Origin: Micromonospora noduli
Lineage (GTDB): Bacteria; Actinomycetota; Actinomycetes; Mycobacteriales; Micromonosporaceae
DNA: 64,000 nucleotides
NCBI RefSeq assembly: GCF_003264365.1
Contig: NZ_PYAK01000012.1
Coordinates: forward strand, 103,933-167,932
Direction of reading: 5' to 3'
The notes below the pieces were generated by a model. It searched no databases. It had not been told where the DNA came from and saw only the letters and a program-made list of their open reading frames with translations. The position numbers were made by a program, and so were the translations under genes. Positions 32,561 through 42,215 of the stretch are shown here, piece after piece. The first letter of the stretch is position 1. Each line of letters begins with the position of its first letter.

Positions 32561-35500
32561 TCAGCGCTCTGCGACCACTGTCGCGCCAGTCAACTCGGCG
32601 AGGCGACGTTCGGCCTCGAAGCGCTCCGGCACGCCCATCCGTCGGAAGATCGCCAACGCCCGCTCCCAGTGCCGCCGCGCCTCGGCCGGGTCGATGCGGC
32701 CGAAGTGTTCGGCGAGCCCGGCCAACGCTCGACCCTGCTCGTGGGGGTGCGCGATCCGCGTGGCCAACCGCAACGCCTCCTGGTGCACCTCGAACGCCTC
32801 GCCGCCCCGACCCTGCGCCAGCAGGGTGCGGCCGAGTTCGTTGAGCGCAGCCGCCTCGACGTGTCGCTCCCCCGAACCGATCGACAACTTCCGGGCCAAC
32901 TCGTGCTCCTGCTGGGCCTCCACCAGACGACCCAGACCGCGATAGGCGATCCCGAGGTCGTTGCGCACCTCGGCCTCGGCATACCGGTGGCCGGTCCGAT
33001 CGCGCAGCGCCAACGAGGCCAGGAGAATTCGGATCGCCTGCGGAAGGTCACCCATCCGAAGGCGAACGGCGCCGATGTGGCTGAGAGCGTTGAGCGTGTG
33101 GAAATCGTCGGAGTTCGTTCGGGCCCACGCCAGGTGCAGGCGGTGCATCCGTAACGCCTCCTCGTAACGCCCCAGGGACGTCAGTGCGATGCCGAGATTC
33201 GGCAGCACCATCGGCACCCTGACGTTGCCGTACCCCTTGTAGTCACGCAGGCACTCCAGACCGACTGTCACCGCTTCGGCCAGATTGCCGCTCCACCAGT
33301 AGACGGCGGCGAGATTGGCGCGGTATCGGGCGGCGTTCAGCACGTCCCGTGCTTCTCCGGCGAGGGCGACAGCGCGAGTCAGATGGCGCAGCGCTGCCCG
33401 GTTGTCGCCGGTGCGGACGTATCCGGAAGCAAGGTAGTTGTTCATCAATGCCGTTGCGCCGACGTCCCCGGATGCTTCCGCTGCGGTCAGCGCGTACCGG
33501 TGGGTCGTGATGATGTCCTCGAAGTATCCGCGGATGTAACACAATCGCCAGAGAGCACGGGCCAGTCGCCAGGAGTGCTCGTGGAAGCCCTCATCGAGGG
33601 TTGACCGCACCATCGTCACCAGGTCCGTCCGCTCCCTCTCCAACCAGTCGGCGGTGGGCTCCCCGATCGCGTCGATCAACTCGGGTCGCCCGAACGGGAG
33701 ATGTGTGACGCGAGATCCCAGGTCGTTGAACTCCAGCGTCTTGGCGACCCTCAGTGCCACCTCCAGAGTGAAATCGAACAGGTGAGCCAGCCCGGCCTTT
33801 CGGTCGCTCGCGGAGTCGGTACGCGAACAGAGTTCGATGGAGTACTGCCGCATGAGGTCGTGCAGTCGATATCGCGTCGAGTCCAGGTCCTCCACCAGGT
33901 TGCTGTCGACGAGGTCGTCGAGCGCCGCGCGAGCTTCCGCGATCGTCAGACCGGTCAGCGCGGCGACTGCCGGCGTGCTGAAGCGGCTACCGGGATACAG
34001 ACCCAGGAATCGGAAGACACGCTTGGTCGAACTCGGAAGCGGCTCGTAGGAAGCGGCGAACGCTCCGGTGACGGTGCTTTCTTCCTGAGCGAGATGGCGC
34101 AGCACCGGAGCGTCGTCGGCCATCTGTCCGGCGAGGTCCGCCAACCGCCAGCCCCGCCGATGCGCCAACCTGGCACCGGCCAGCCGGATCGCCAGTGGGA
34201 GGTACCCGCATCGGCGCACCACCTCGGCGGCCGCCTCCGGCTCGGCTTCTGCCCGGTCCCGACCGACGCTCAGGCTGAGGAGTTCAACGCTCTCCCGAGG
34301 GCTGAGGAGCGGAAGCGTCTGCGAGGGCCCGACATGCGGGTGGGTCAGACGCCGCCGCGAGGTCACCAGTACGACGGTGGTCGGCTCGACCGGCAGCAGG
34401 GGCATGATCTGCTCGCTGCTCGCCGCGTTGTCGAGCACTATCACTGACCGCCGCCGGGCCAACTCCTGCCGCCACAACTCCATCCGGTCGTCGAACTCCA
34501 CCGGTACACGGCCAGCCGGAACGCCCAACTGCCGTAGCAGGGAGACCAGAGCACTCGCCGGCTCCACCCGGTTCTTCTCGCCGTGCCCGCACAGGTCGAT
34601 GAACAGCGCGGCGTCCGGGTATCGATCGGCCAACCGGCGGGCCAGGTGCACGGCAAGTGTCGTCTTGCCGCTACCCGCCATGCCGTCGATGATGTGCACG
34701 GCTGGCACCCTCTCCTCGACCCGCCGGGTCTCCGCCAGCAGCCGCGACACCACGTCCTCCCTGCCGACAAAGTCGGTGACCGCTCGCGGGAGGTGATCCA
34801 CCAGGTCGGGCTGAGGCGCTCTTGCGGGCACCAGGACACCGACTGTGGACGTTGGGTTCGTAGCAGGGCGGGCGCTCTGGCCGGCCGGACGGGATGCGGC
34901 GCGGTTCGCCGGTCGCCGGGCTGGCACAGCCGAAACGATCGTGCGTTGGAGAGCCTGGAGGTCGGAACCCGGGAGGACGCCGAGTTCGGCCATCAGCTTC
35001 GCCCGAACCTCGTCGTACGTCACGAGCGCGCCCGCGTGGTCGCCGCGCTCGTGCAGCGCCCGCGCGAGGAGGACGTACGCCGGTTCCCGGAGGGGATGAC
35101 GGGCGATGACCTCCCGTAACAGGGGGATCGCCTGGTCGCCCCGTCCCGCCCTGAGCTGCGCGTCGGCAAGGAGCTCCACGGCCAGCAGGCGCTCCTCCTC
35201 GGCGGCCACCACGCGCGCGCCGAGCACAGGCCCGAGCGCGATGCCGGCGAGCATCGCACCCCGCCAGCGCCCTACGGCGGACCCCAACCGTTCCAGGGCG
35301 CGCTCGACGTGGCCGGCTATCAGGGCCTCGCGACCCGCAGCGCACTCCGCCTCGAAGCGAAACACGTCAATAGCATCCGGCCCAATGGTGAGACGGTAGC
35401 CGCTCTGCTGCCTGACGAGGACACCCCGACCGGACTCGAAAGCCTCGAAGGTTCGGCGCAGATTGGCGGCATAGGTCCGTACGTTCGCCACCGCGGAGCG

Positions 35501-35665
35501 CGGCGGGGCGTCCGGCCACAGCTCGTCGACCAGGTCGTCGAGGGTCACCAGTTGCCCGGGTTGAACCGCGAGCATCGCGAGGACAGCCTGCTGTTTGGGC
35601 GTACCCAGGTGCAGCTTGCGAGCGAGCAGCTGCACCGAGAGGCCGCCCAGAAGTTGAATCTCCAC
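32561..35665 (-). CDS. AfsR/SARP-type regulator with NB-ARC ATPase and TPR repeats
   Basis: The 1034-residue protein follows the AfsR plan. Residues 1-90 are an OmpR-like winged-helix DNA-binding domain (VEIQLLGGLSVQ...LVDELWPD), 95-240 the bacterial transcriptional activation domain, and about 285-560 an NB-ARC ATPase with GMAGSGKTTLAVHLA near 328 and VIVLDNAASSEQI as Walker B. About 680-1010 are TPRs. Such proteins switch on antibiotic or developmental genes, often after phosphorylation. GTG 35665, preceded by AGGGGGG, starts at the conserved strand. No biosynthetic cluster is adjacent. Confidence 0.87.
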   Translation of the reverse strand: MEIQLLGGLSVQLLARKLHLGTPKQQAVLAMLAVQPGQLVTLDDLVDELWPDAPPRSAVANVRTYAANLRRTFEAFESGRGVLVRQQSGYRLTIGPDAIDVFRFEAECAAGREALIAGHVERALERLGSAVGRWRGAMLAGIALGPVLGARVVAAEEERLLAVELLADAQLRAGRGDQAIPLLREVIARHPLREPAYVLLARALHERGDHAGALVTYDEVRAKLMAELGVLPGSDLQALQRTIVSAVPARRPANRAASRPAGQSARPATNPTSTVGVLVPARAPQPDLVDHLPRAVTDFVGREDVVSRLLAETRRVEERVPAVHIIDGMAGSGKTTLAVHLARRLADRYPDAALFIDLCGHGEKNRVEPASALVSLLRQLGVPAGRVPVEFDDRMELWRQELARRRSVIVLDNAASSEQIMPLLPVEPTTVVLVTSRRRLTHPHVGPSQTLPLLSPRESVELLSLSVGRDRAEAEPEAAAEVVRRCGYLPLAIRLAGARLAHRRGWRLADLAGQMADDAPVLRHLAQEESTVTGAFAASYEPLPSSTKRVFRFLGLYPGSRFSTPAVAALTGLTIAEARAALDDLVDSNLVEDLDSTRYRLHDLMRQYSIELCSRTDSASDRKAGLAHLFDFTLEVALRVAKTLEFNDLGSRVTHLPFGRPELIDAIGEPTADWLERERTDLVTMVRSTLDEGFHEHSWRLARALWRLCYIRGYFEDIITTHRYALTAAEASGDVGATALMNNYLASGYVRTGDNRAALRHLTRAVALAGEARDVLNAARYRANLAAVYWWSGNLAEAVTVGLECLRDYKGYGNVRVPMVLPNLGIALTSLGRYEEALRMHRLHLAWARTNSDDFHTLNALSHIGAVRLRMGDLPQAIRILLASLALRDRTGHRYAEAEVRNDLGIAYRGLGRLVEAQQEHELARKLSIGSGERHVEAAALNELGRTLLAQGRGGEAFEVHQEALRLATRIAHPHEQGRALAGLAEHFGRIDPAEARRHWERALAIFRRMGVPERFEAERRLAELTGATVVAER

Positions 35666-36408
35666 CCGTCCCCCCTGCTTCAGCGGGGTATTCAGCCGAT
35701 CACGCAACGAAGCTTACGGGCACCGGATGTAACGGCTGATGCCAATCAGGCTGCCGATGCGAACGCTCCCGCGGCCGTCCGCTGCGACCGGCCGACGAGT
35801 GCAATGCGAACATTGCAAGAACCACCGGTTGCGTCGGCGTTCTCGACTCATGCCGCAGCGCGGAGAGAAGGAGCGAAAGCCCCCAACTAGTGGTTTCGGT
35901 ACCGACCTCGGTCCTGACCCCGGGAACGCCCCGGGGCAGTGCCACCATCATCAATGTTCATCTGCGAACGGTTGCGCCACGGTCGACGAAGGGGACTCCT
36001 GGCTGAAGCTGACGAGCGGTCGACCGAATCGGCGGATGAGTTGCGGCACGACAGCACCCACACTGGGGACGCGGTCTAATCACTCGGCACCGCTCACGAC
36101 ATTCCGCAACGGACCGGATGCAACAGGCGAGCATCCCAGCGCTCTCCGCACCGGAACGCAAACAGAATGTCACTTATGCGCACAGGATTAACTAATGTTG
36201 AGGATAACGACATTTATCATCCCTAACTAGGGCCAACCCCATTTAAGCTCCATTCGTAGAGAGTCGGCTTCAACGGAGTCCGACAAGCTCACGAAGGAGA
36301 GGGTGGGTGAAATGCGCGGAAACGAGTGGGGCTGACATCGGTGCAGGACTTCTGCATCGCTCGGCGATATGGTTGCGGGTACGACAGGCGAGGTAATCCA
36401 GGAGTTGC
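35666..36408. promoter_or_regulatory. 743-base intergenic region with palindromes
   Basis: This divergent gap is AT-richer than average. TGCAATG (35800-35806) and CATTGCA (35811-35817) form a perfect 7-base-arm palindrome about 135 bases upstream of the SARP start. CCCTA..TAGGG lies near 36221-36232. No convincing open frame was found. It should hold the promoters of both flanking genes; the palindrome is a candidate regulator site. Confidence 0.5.
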
Positions 36409-38931
36409 GTGGCCTCTTCACAACGACGCGATGACGGGACCGATCGACGGCTACGGCTGATCGTCGGTCTCCTCGTCGTTGCTGCCACGATCGTTGCGCT
36501 CGCCTCCCTGAGACTGACCTTCCCTGCGGCCGAGGCTCCGACACCCGACGGAGCAACCCTGGTAACGCTGACCGCAATGATCGCCTTGGGTGCGTTCGTC
36601 AAGACGCGCGTACGTGTCCGGTCCGCGGTGCACCTGATCAGTTGGAGCGAGGCGGCGATCGTCATCGCGGCTGCCATTGCCCCCGTTCCGTGGGTGGTGC
36701 TCTGCACCTGCATCGGGATCACCATCGCCTCGGCCCGGCTACCACCGATCAAGCTGGCCTTCGGCGTCGGCAAGAACGTCCTCGTCGCGGCCGGGGCAGG
36801 CACTGCCTTCGCACTGCTCGGCTGGACCTGGCCCGCCATGCAGGCCCCGCAGCTGGTGGGGATCCTGTCGGTCGCGTACCTCCTCGCCGCCTTCCTCGAC
36901 GAGGTGCTGGCGATCCCCGTGATCGCGCTCGCCTCCGGCACCAAGATCTCGACTCAGTTCCGCAGCAACCTGGATCTTCGCCTGGCCGGCTACGCGGTCC
37001 GGTTCGTGGTGGCGGCCCTGACCCTGCTCACCCTCCAGATGGATCCACGGCTCCTGCTCGCCGTCCCGCCCCTGGTCCTGAGCCTGCACCTGGCCTACTC
37101 CGCGCGCATCCGCGGCCGCACCGAGCAGCAGGCGTGGCAGCGGCTCGCCCGCACCACCGACGCGCTCAACGTGGTCGACCTGGACAACGTCCTCACCACA
37201 GCTGTCACCCAGGCCGCCGAGTTGTTCTCCGCCGACGAGGTCGAGATCGAGCTGCGCGACGGCGGCCGCACCGTACGCGGCGGCACCGGCGGCATCACCT
37301 TCGACGGCCCGACCGGCACGCCCACCGACGTGGACGGCACGATCGTCCCCGCGCCGCTGGAAGGCCACGACCGGACGGTCGACGTCGGCATGCTTCGACT
37401 GCGCTTCCGCGGCCCGGTGCAGCTCTCCGAGCGGGAGCAGTACACCCTGCGCACCTTCGCCTCCGCGCTCTGCACGGCCGTCCGCAACGCCCAGGCGTAC
37501 GCCGAACTGGCCCGGGTCGCCGACGAGCACGCGTACGCGGCCTCACACGACGCGCTGACCGGCCTGGCCAACCGCCGGCACCTCCTCGACGAGGGCACCG
37601 AACAGTTGAGCACCCGCCACGCCGACGGGGTGACCGCGCTGGTGCTGATCGACCTCAACCATTTCAAGGAGGTCAACGACACGCTCGGGCATGCCGCCGG
37701 CGATCAGGTGCTGGTGCAGGTGGCCGACCGGTTGCGGGGTGCGGCCCAGCCGAGCGACCTGGTGGCCCGCCTCGGAGGCGACGAGTTCGCCGTACTCATG
37801 CGCGGTCTGCCGGCCCCGGCGGTCGCCGCGCACCGGGCCGAGACGCTGCTCGCCGCCCTGCACGAGCCGTTCGAGTTGGACGGCATGCGAATCAGCGTCG
37901 AGGCCAGCGGCGGGATCTCCGGCGCCCCGTCCAACGGAGGCATGGCCGAGTTGCTGCGCCGCGCCGACGTGGCCATGTACCAGGCGAAGCGGGCCGGGCA
38001 GCGGATCTCCACGTACGCCCCGACCCGCGACACCGCCGACCTCGGTCGTCTCACCCTCGGCGGTGACCTACCGCGCGCGGTCGCCGACCACGAGTTCGTC
38101 GTCAACTTCCAACCGATCGTCGACCTGGGCACCGGTGAGGTGACCAGCGCTGAGGCGCTGGCCCGCTGGCACCACCCCACCCACGGCCTGATCGACCCGC
38201 TGCGGTTCCTGGAGGCGGTGGAACGGTCCGGGCTGCTACCGGCCTTCGCCGAAGCGATCCTCGACCAGGCGCTGATCGCGGCGGTGAGTTGGCGCGACGC
38301 CGGCTTCGACGTACCGGTCGCGGTCAACGTGTCCCCGCGCAGCCTGCTCGACGCGCGGTTCCCGGGCTCGGTGCTGGCCCGGCTGCGCGCCCACGACCTA
38401 CCACCGGACCGGCTGGTCCTGGAGTTGACCGAGACGCTGACCCTCAGCCAACTCGACGTGGTCGACCGGGTGCTCAGCCGACTACGCGACGAGGGAGTCC
38501 GGTTGGCGTTGGACGACTTCGGCACCGGCTACTCCTCACTCTCGCTGCTCTCCCGAATCCCGGTTCACGAGCTGAAGATCGACCGGAGCTTCGTGACGAC
38601 GATGGAGAGCTCGGCGGAGGCCGCCGCCGTGATCCGCTCCACCCTCGACCTGGGTCGCAGCCTCGACCTGGACGTGGTGGCCGAAGGGGTGGAGAGCGAG
38701 CCGCAGCGGCGCGCCCTCTGGGAGTTGGGCTGCGTCGCCGGCCAGGGGCACCTGTTCGCCCGGCCGATGCCGTCCGGCACTCTGCTCGCGGCGATGCAAC
38801 GCGGCTCGGGCGGCCGACCGGGCACCCTCGCCGCGCCTCTGCACGACACGGGGGCGGTGATCCGGTTGAGCCAGAACCGCCGCCAGGTCGGCCGCTCCAG
38901 GCCCGACCGCCTGCCACACCTGCCCGCCTGA
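36409..38931 (+). CDS. membrane-bound GGDEF-EAL protein (diguanylate cyclase/phosphodiesterase)
   Basis: The 840-residue protein has about six to seven membrane segments in residues 15-235 (a MASE-like sensor), a GAF-like region at about 240-370, a GGDEF domain with RLGGDEFAVL near 454, and an EAL domain with AEALARWHHP near 581, DDFGTGYSSL, KIDRSF and AEGVE. All catalytic signatures for making and cleaving cyclic di-GMP are intact. The inhibitory RxxD site before GGDEF reads QPSD, so product inhibition is probably lost. GTG 36409 follows CCAGGAG. Confidence 0.92.
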   Translation: MASSQRRDDGTDRRLRLIVGLLVVAATIVALASLRLTFPAAEAPTPDGATLVTLTAMIALGAFVKTRVRVRSAVHLISWSEAAIVIAAAIAPVPWVVLCTCIGITIASARLPPIKLAFGVGKNVLVAAGAGTAFALLGWTWPAMQAPQLVGILSVAYLLAAFLDEVLAIPVIALASGTKISTQFRSNLDLRLAGYAVRFVVAALTLLTLQMDPRLLLAVPPLVLSLHLAYSARIRGRTEQQAWQRLARTTDALNVVDLDNVLTTAVTQAAELFSADEVEIELRDGGRTVRGGTGGITFDGPTGTPTDVDGTIVPAPLEGHDRTVDVGMLRLRFRGPVQLSEREQYTLRTFASALCTAVRNAQAYAELARVADEHAYAASHDALTGLANRRHLLDEGTEQLSTRHADGVTALVLIDLNHFKEVNDTLGHAAGDQVLVQVADRLRGAAQPSDLVARLGGDEFAVLMRGLPAPAVAAHRAETLLAALHEPFELDGMRISVEASGGISGAPSNGGMAELLRRADVAMYQAKRAGQRISTYAPTRDTADLGRLTLGGDLPRAVADHEFVVNFQPIVDLGTGEVTSAEALARWHHPTHGLIDPLRFLEAVERSGLLPAFAEAILDQALIAAVSWRDAGFDVPVAVNVSPRSLLDARFPGSVLARLRAHDLPPDRLVLELTETLTLSQLDVVDRVLSRLRDEGVRLALDDFGTGYSSLSLLSRIPVHELKIDRSFVTTMESSAEAAAVIRSTLDLGRSLDLDVVAEGVESEPQRRALWELGCVAGQGHLFARPMPSGTLLAAMQRGSGGRPGTLAAPLHDTGAVIRLSQNRRQVGRSRPDRLPHLPA

Positions 38932-38981
38932 GCAGGCATCGCCCCGCTACGCGGGCAGCCCGGTCTGCCAGACTGTCGCGC

Positions 38982-40331
38982 GTGATCGTCGACGACCCGA
39001 CCGCCCACCGCAGTCGCTGGCACTGGCGCACGCTCGACAACGCCGCCGGCGGACTCGCCCTCGACCTGGGCCTCTACGCCGTCTCGGCCACCTTCGCCGC
39101 GATCACAGCGGTCACGTCCACCCTGCTGCCGCACCGCGCCTGGGGCGCGGTCGCCTCCGTCGGCTACCTGCTCGCAACGCTGACGGTGATCGCCCAACTT
39201 CTGCTACGTCGACGCTCTCCGACCTCCCGGCTGACCGGTCTGCCAGCCCGCTGGGCGGTCACCGGCCTCGCCTGGGCCACCACCACACTGCTGCCCCTGG
39301 CCTGGCAGAGCATCGACCGGGCCGGTGGGCGCACCGACCGGGCCCAGGAGGAGGTGCTGGTCGTGGAGCAGGCTGGCAGCCGCCTCCTGGAACACGGCAC
39401 GCCATACCTCGGACCCGACGCCATCGCCGCCCTGCCACCGGGCGAGCAACTGATGGGCTACACCCCGTACCAGCCCGGCATGGCGATGTTCGGCCTGCCC
39501 AGAGCATTGCTCGACACCTGGTGGACCGACTCCCGGGTCTGGTTCGCGGTGGGCACCGCGCTGGTGCTCGCCCTGGCCGTGGCCGCCATGCGCAGAACAC
39601 CCGCCACCGCCGGGCAGGCCACCACCGCCGCGACCCACCGGCGGGACGCCGCCCTGCTGCGCGGCGTGCAGGCCGCCACCGTACTGCCGATCTGTGCCCT
39701 CACCCTCGCCACCGGCGGCGACGACCTACCCGTACTCGCGCTCTGCCTGCTGGCCCTCGCGTTCGCCGCCGCCGACCGACCCGGCCGGGCCGGCCTCGCG
39801 GTCGGGCTCGCCGGCGCGCTGAAGCTGTTCGCCTGGCCGGTCGCCCTGGTCCTGATCGTCTGGGGCCTGACGCGACGCGCCGGCACCCGAGTCGCTGTCG
39901 GCGCCATCGGACTGCCCATCGCCGCACTACTGCCGGCGCTGCTGGTGGACCGCGACGCCCTCACCGAGAACGTGCTGCGCTTCCCCCTCGGCCACGGGCT
40001 GGTCACCAGCCCCGCGCAGTCCCCGTTCCCCGGCTACCTGATCGCCAGCGCGCTACCCGCCGGCCGGCTGATCGCCGCCGGGCTGCTGGTCGCCGTCGGA
40101 GTGGCCATCGCCGTCCGGCTCGCCCGCCGCCCGCCCCGCACCGCCGTCGCCACCGCGCTCATCTGCGGGTACGGGCTGCTCGCCGCCATCGTCCTGATGC
40201 CCTCGACCCGCTTCGGCTACCTGCTGTACCCGCTGGCACTGCTGACCTGGGCTCCCGCCCTGCACCGCCCGGGCGACACACCGACCGCCGCGGCTGCCGA
40301 TGAGGGGTCCGGTCGGACCACTTCGGCGTAA
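38982..40331 (+). CDS. GT87-like membrane glycosyltransferase
   Basis: A 449-residue polytopic protein with about ten hydrophobic segments. The outer loop with VEQAGSRLLEHGTPYLG, the MGYTPYQPGMAMFGLP stretch and GLAGALKLFAWPVALVLI match the GT87/DUF2029 pattern of polyprenyl-phosphate-mannose-dependent transferases. GTG 38982 is used; the long frame upstream runs through the end of the GGDEF-EAL gene in another frame. It is 50 bases behind that gene. Confidence 0.75.
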   Translation: MIVDDPTAHRSRWHWRTLDNAAGGLALDLGLYAVSATFAAITAVTSTLLPHRAWGAVASVGYLLATLTVIAQLLLRRRSPTSRLTGLPARWAVTGLAWATTTLLPLAWQSIDRAGGRTDRAQEEVLVVEQAGSRLLEHGTPYLGPDAIAALPPGEQLMGYTPYQPGMAMFGLPRALLDTWWTDSRVWFAVGTALVLALAVAAMRRTPATAGQATTAATHRRDAALLRGVQAATVLPICALTLATGGDDLPVLALCLLALAFAAADRPGRAGLAVGLAGALKLFAWPVALVLIVWGLTRRAGTRVAVGAIGLPIAALLPALLVDRDALTENVLRFPLGHGLVTSPAQSPFPGYLIASALPAGRLIAAGLLVAVGVAIAVRLARRPPRTAVATALICGYGLLAAIVLMPSTRFGYLLYPLALLTWAPALHRPGDTPTAAAADEGSGRTTSA

Positions 40332-40372
40332 CTTCCGAGCGGAACGGCGCGTCAGGGCGTAGACCTGAAGGC

Positions 40373-41005
40373 ATGACCACGTACCGCGACCGGGCCGACG
40401 CCGGCCGGGCGCTCTCCGAACGGCTCACCGCACTCATCGGCGACCCGGACGTCGTCGTCCTGGGCCTCGTCCGTGGCGGCGTGCCGGTCGCCCGGATCGT
40501 CGCCGAACGCCTCGGCGCACCACTGGACGTGCTGGTCGTCCGCAAGCTCGGCATGCCGTGGGCCCGGGAGGTCGCCTTCGGCGCACTCGGGCCGGGCGGT
40601 GTCCAAGTGCTCAACGACGCGGTGGCCAGCCGACTCAGCAGCGACGACATCGCCGAGGTCCGCCATCGGGAGCAAGCCGAACTGGAACGCCGGGAACGGC
40701 TCTACCGGGGCGATCGCCCACAGCTGGACCTCACCGGGCGGACGGCCGTGATCGTCGACGACGGCCTTGCCACCGGCGCAACCGCCCGCGTCGCCGTCGA
40801 GGTCGTCCGCCAACTCGGGGCACACCGCGTCGTGGTCGCGGTCCCGGTCGGCGCGCAGGAGGCGTACGAACTGCTCGCCGCCGAGGCCGACCAGGTCATC
40901 TGCGCGCAACGCCCGGCGGACTTCGGCGCGGTCAGCGTCTACTACGACGATTTCCACGAGGTGTCCGACGAAGAAGTCACCGAGGCGCTCACAGCAACTG
41001 CATAG
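40373..41005 (+). CDS. phosphoribosyltransferase family protein
   Basis: A 210-residue protein starting MTTYRDRADAGRALSERL, with VLGLVRGGVPVARIVAERLGAPLDVLVVRKLG and the PRPP-binding loop VIVDDGLATGATARVA near residue 126. This is the stand-alone type I phosphoribosyltransferase often encoded near stress or dienelactone-hydrolase-like genes. Its reaction is not established. It is cytoplasmic and lies 22 bases upstream of the zinc-ribbon gene. Confidence 0.87.
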   Translation: MTTYRDRADAGRALSERLTALIGDPDVVVLGLVRGGVPVARIVAERLGAPLDVLVVRKLGMPWAREVAFGALGPGGVQVLNDAVASRLSSDDIAEVRHREQAELERRERLYRGDRPQLDLTGRTAVIVDDGLATGATARVAVEVVRQLGAHRVVVAVPVGAQEAYELLAAEADQVICAQRPADFGAVSVYYDDFHEVSDEEVTEALTATA

Positions 41006-41027
41006 GTCCACCAGGTACCGTCGGGCG

Positions 41028-41411
41028 ATGAGTAGCCTCACCTGTCCCAAGTGTCACGGAGAAATGCGCCAGTACGAGCGCAGCGGCGTCGTCATCGACC
41101 AGTGCGGGGAGTGCCGAGGCATCTTCCTGGACCGCGGCGAGCTGGAGAAGCTGTTCGAGGCGGAGGCCAACTGGAGCCGCCAACAGACCGGCGGCGCGCC
41201 GGGGCAGCCCGCGCAGCAGCCGGCCGGCTACCCGCCCCCGCCGCCCCCGCCGCACCAGCCCGGTTACGGCGCCGTCCCGCCGCCGCCCCCGCCCGCCCAC
41301 GGCTACCCGCCGCAGCCGGCCTACGGCCACCAGCAGCAGCAACACCACGGCTACCACGGCCACTACCGGCAGAAGAAGCGCAAGGGCTTCCTCGACGAGA
41401 TGTTCGGCTGA
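41028..41411 (+). CDS. TFIIB-type zinc-ribbon protein
   Basis: A 127-residue protein. CPKCHGEM and CGECRGIFLDRGELEKL form a zf-TFIIB ribbon in residues 6-40. The rest is a Pro/Gln/Tyr/His-rich tail (PPPPPPPHQPGYG, HQQQQHHGYHGH) ending in basic RQKKRKGFLDEMFG. The family is widespread and uncharacterised; DNA, RNA or protein binding is possible. It may be cotranscribed with the phosphoribosyltransferase gene. Confidence 0.85.
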   Translation: MSSLTCPKCHGEMRQYERSGVVIDQCGECRGIFLDRGELEKLFEAEANWSRQQTGGAPGQPAQQPAGYPPPPPPPHQPGYGAVPPPPPPAHGYPPQPAYGHQQQQHHGYHGHYRQKKRKGFLDEMFG

Positions 41412-41515
41412 GCCCAGGCCGACCCCCCGCCCGGGTCGATCACGCGTCGGCCCGGGCACACCACCCGGGCCATTGGTCGTTGGCGGGCACGATGCTTCAT
41501 GCGAGGCTGAGTCGC

Positions 41516-42193
41516 ATGACCGCGATCCGACCGGACGAGGCGCTGGCCCAAGCGTACGACGGCATCACCGCGGTGGTCGGTCGCCTGGACGATGCCGGCC
41601 TGCAACAAGCCACCCGCTGCCGGGGCTGGCTCATCGCCGACCTGCTCCTGCACGTGCTCGGCGACGCCCAGCGGGCACTCGTCACCCTGGCCAGCCCCGT
41701 CGACGGCCCCGCCGACGTCGACGACGTGAGCTACTGGCGTGACTTTCCCGGCAACGACGACGAGGCCGCCCGGCACGCCTGGTGGGTCCGCCGATCGGCT
41801 GCCGCCTTCGACCGCCCGAGCGGGATCGTCGAGTTCTGGCGCGACACCGCGCCGGCGGCGGTCCGCGCCGCCACGTCAGCCGACCCCGAGGGGTACGTGA
41901 CCACCCAGGGACACGTGCTGCGCGTGCCGGATTTCCTCGCCACCCTTACCACCGAGGCCGCCGTCCACCACCTGGACCTGACGCTGGAACTGCCCGACGC
42001 GCCGCCGCCCGGCCCACTGGCGGTACGCGTCGCGGTAGCGACAATGGACGGCCTGCTCAGCGACGACACCGTTCGACCCACCGCGTGGGACGACCACGAC
42101 TTCCTGCTGAAGGCCACCGGGCGCGTACCGCTGACCGACCGGGACCGGCTGGAGTTGGGTGAGTCGGCGGGCTGGTTCCCACTGCTCGGCTGA
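41516..42193 (+). CDS. maleylpyruvate isomerase family mycothiol-dependent protein
   Basis: A 225-residue protein with the DinB/MDMPI fold: CRGWLIADLLLHVLGDAQRAL in the first helices supplies the metal-binding His, and LTTEAAVHHLDLTLELPDA holds the other histidines. Members use mycothiol as a cofactor in isomerisation or detoxification, which suits an actinomycete. ATG 41516 (MTAIRPDEA) is chosen; an in-frame ATG 18 bases upstream is possible. Its stop lies 22 bases from the convergent dnaB stop. Confidence 0.8.
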   Translation: MTAIRPDEALAQAYDGITAVVGRLDDAGLQQATRCRGWLIADLLLHVLGDAQRALVTLASPVDGPADVDDVSYWRDFPGNDDEAARHAWWVRRSAAAFDRPSGIVEFWRDTAPAAVRAATSADPEGYVTTQGHVLRVPDFLATLTTEAAVHHLDLTLELPDAPPPGPLAVRVAVATMDGLLSDDTVRPTAWDDHDFLLKATGRVPLTDRDRLELGESAGWFPLLG

Positions 42194-42215
42194 CGAACGA
42201 CGGTTGCCGCGCCGG

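Noticed and set aside
41051..41515. Upstream extension of the mycothiol-dependent isomerase frame
   Set aside because: It runs through the zinc-ribbon gene in another frame and is Ala/Pro/Arg-rich without homology.
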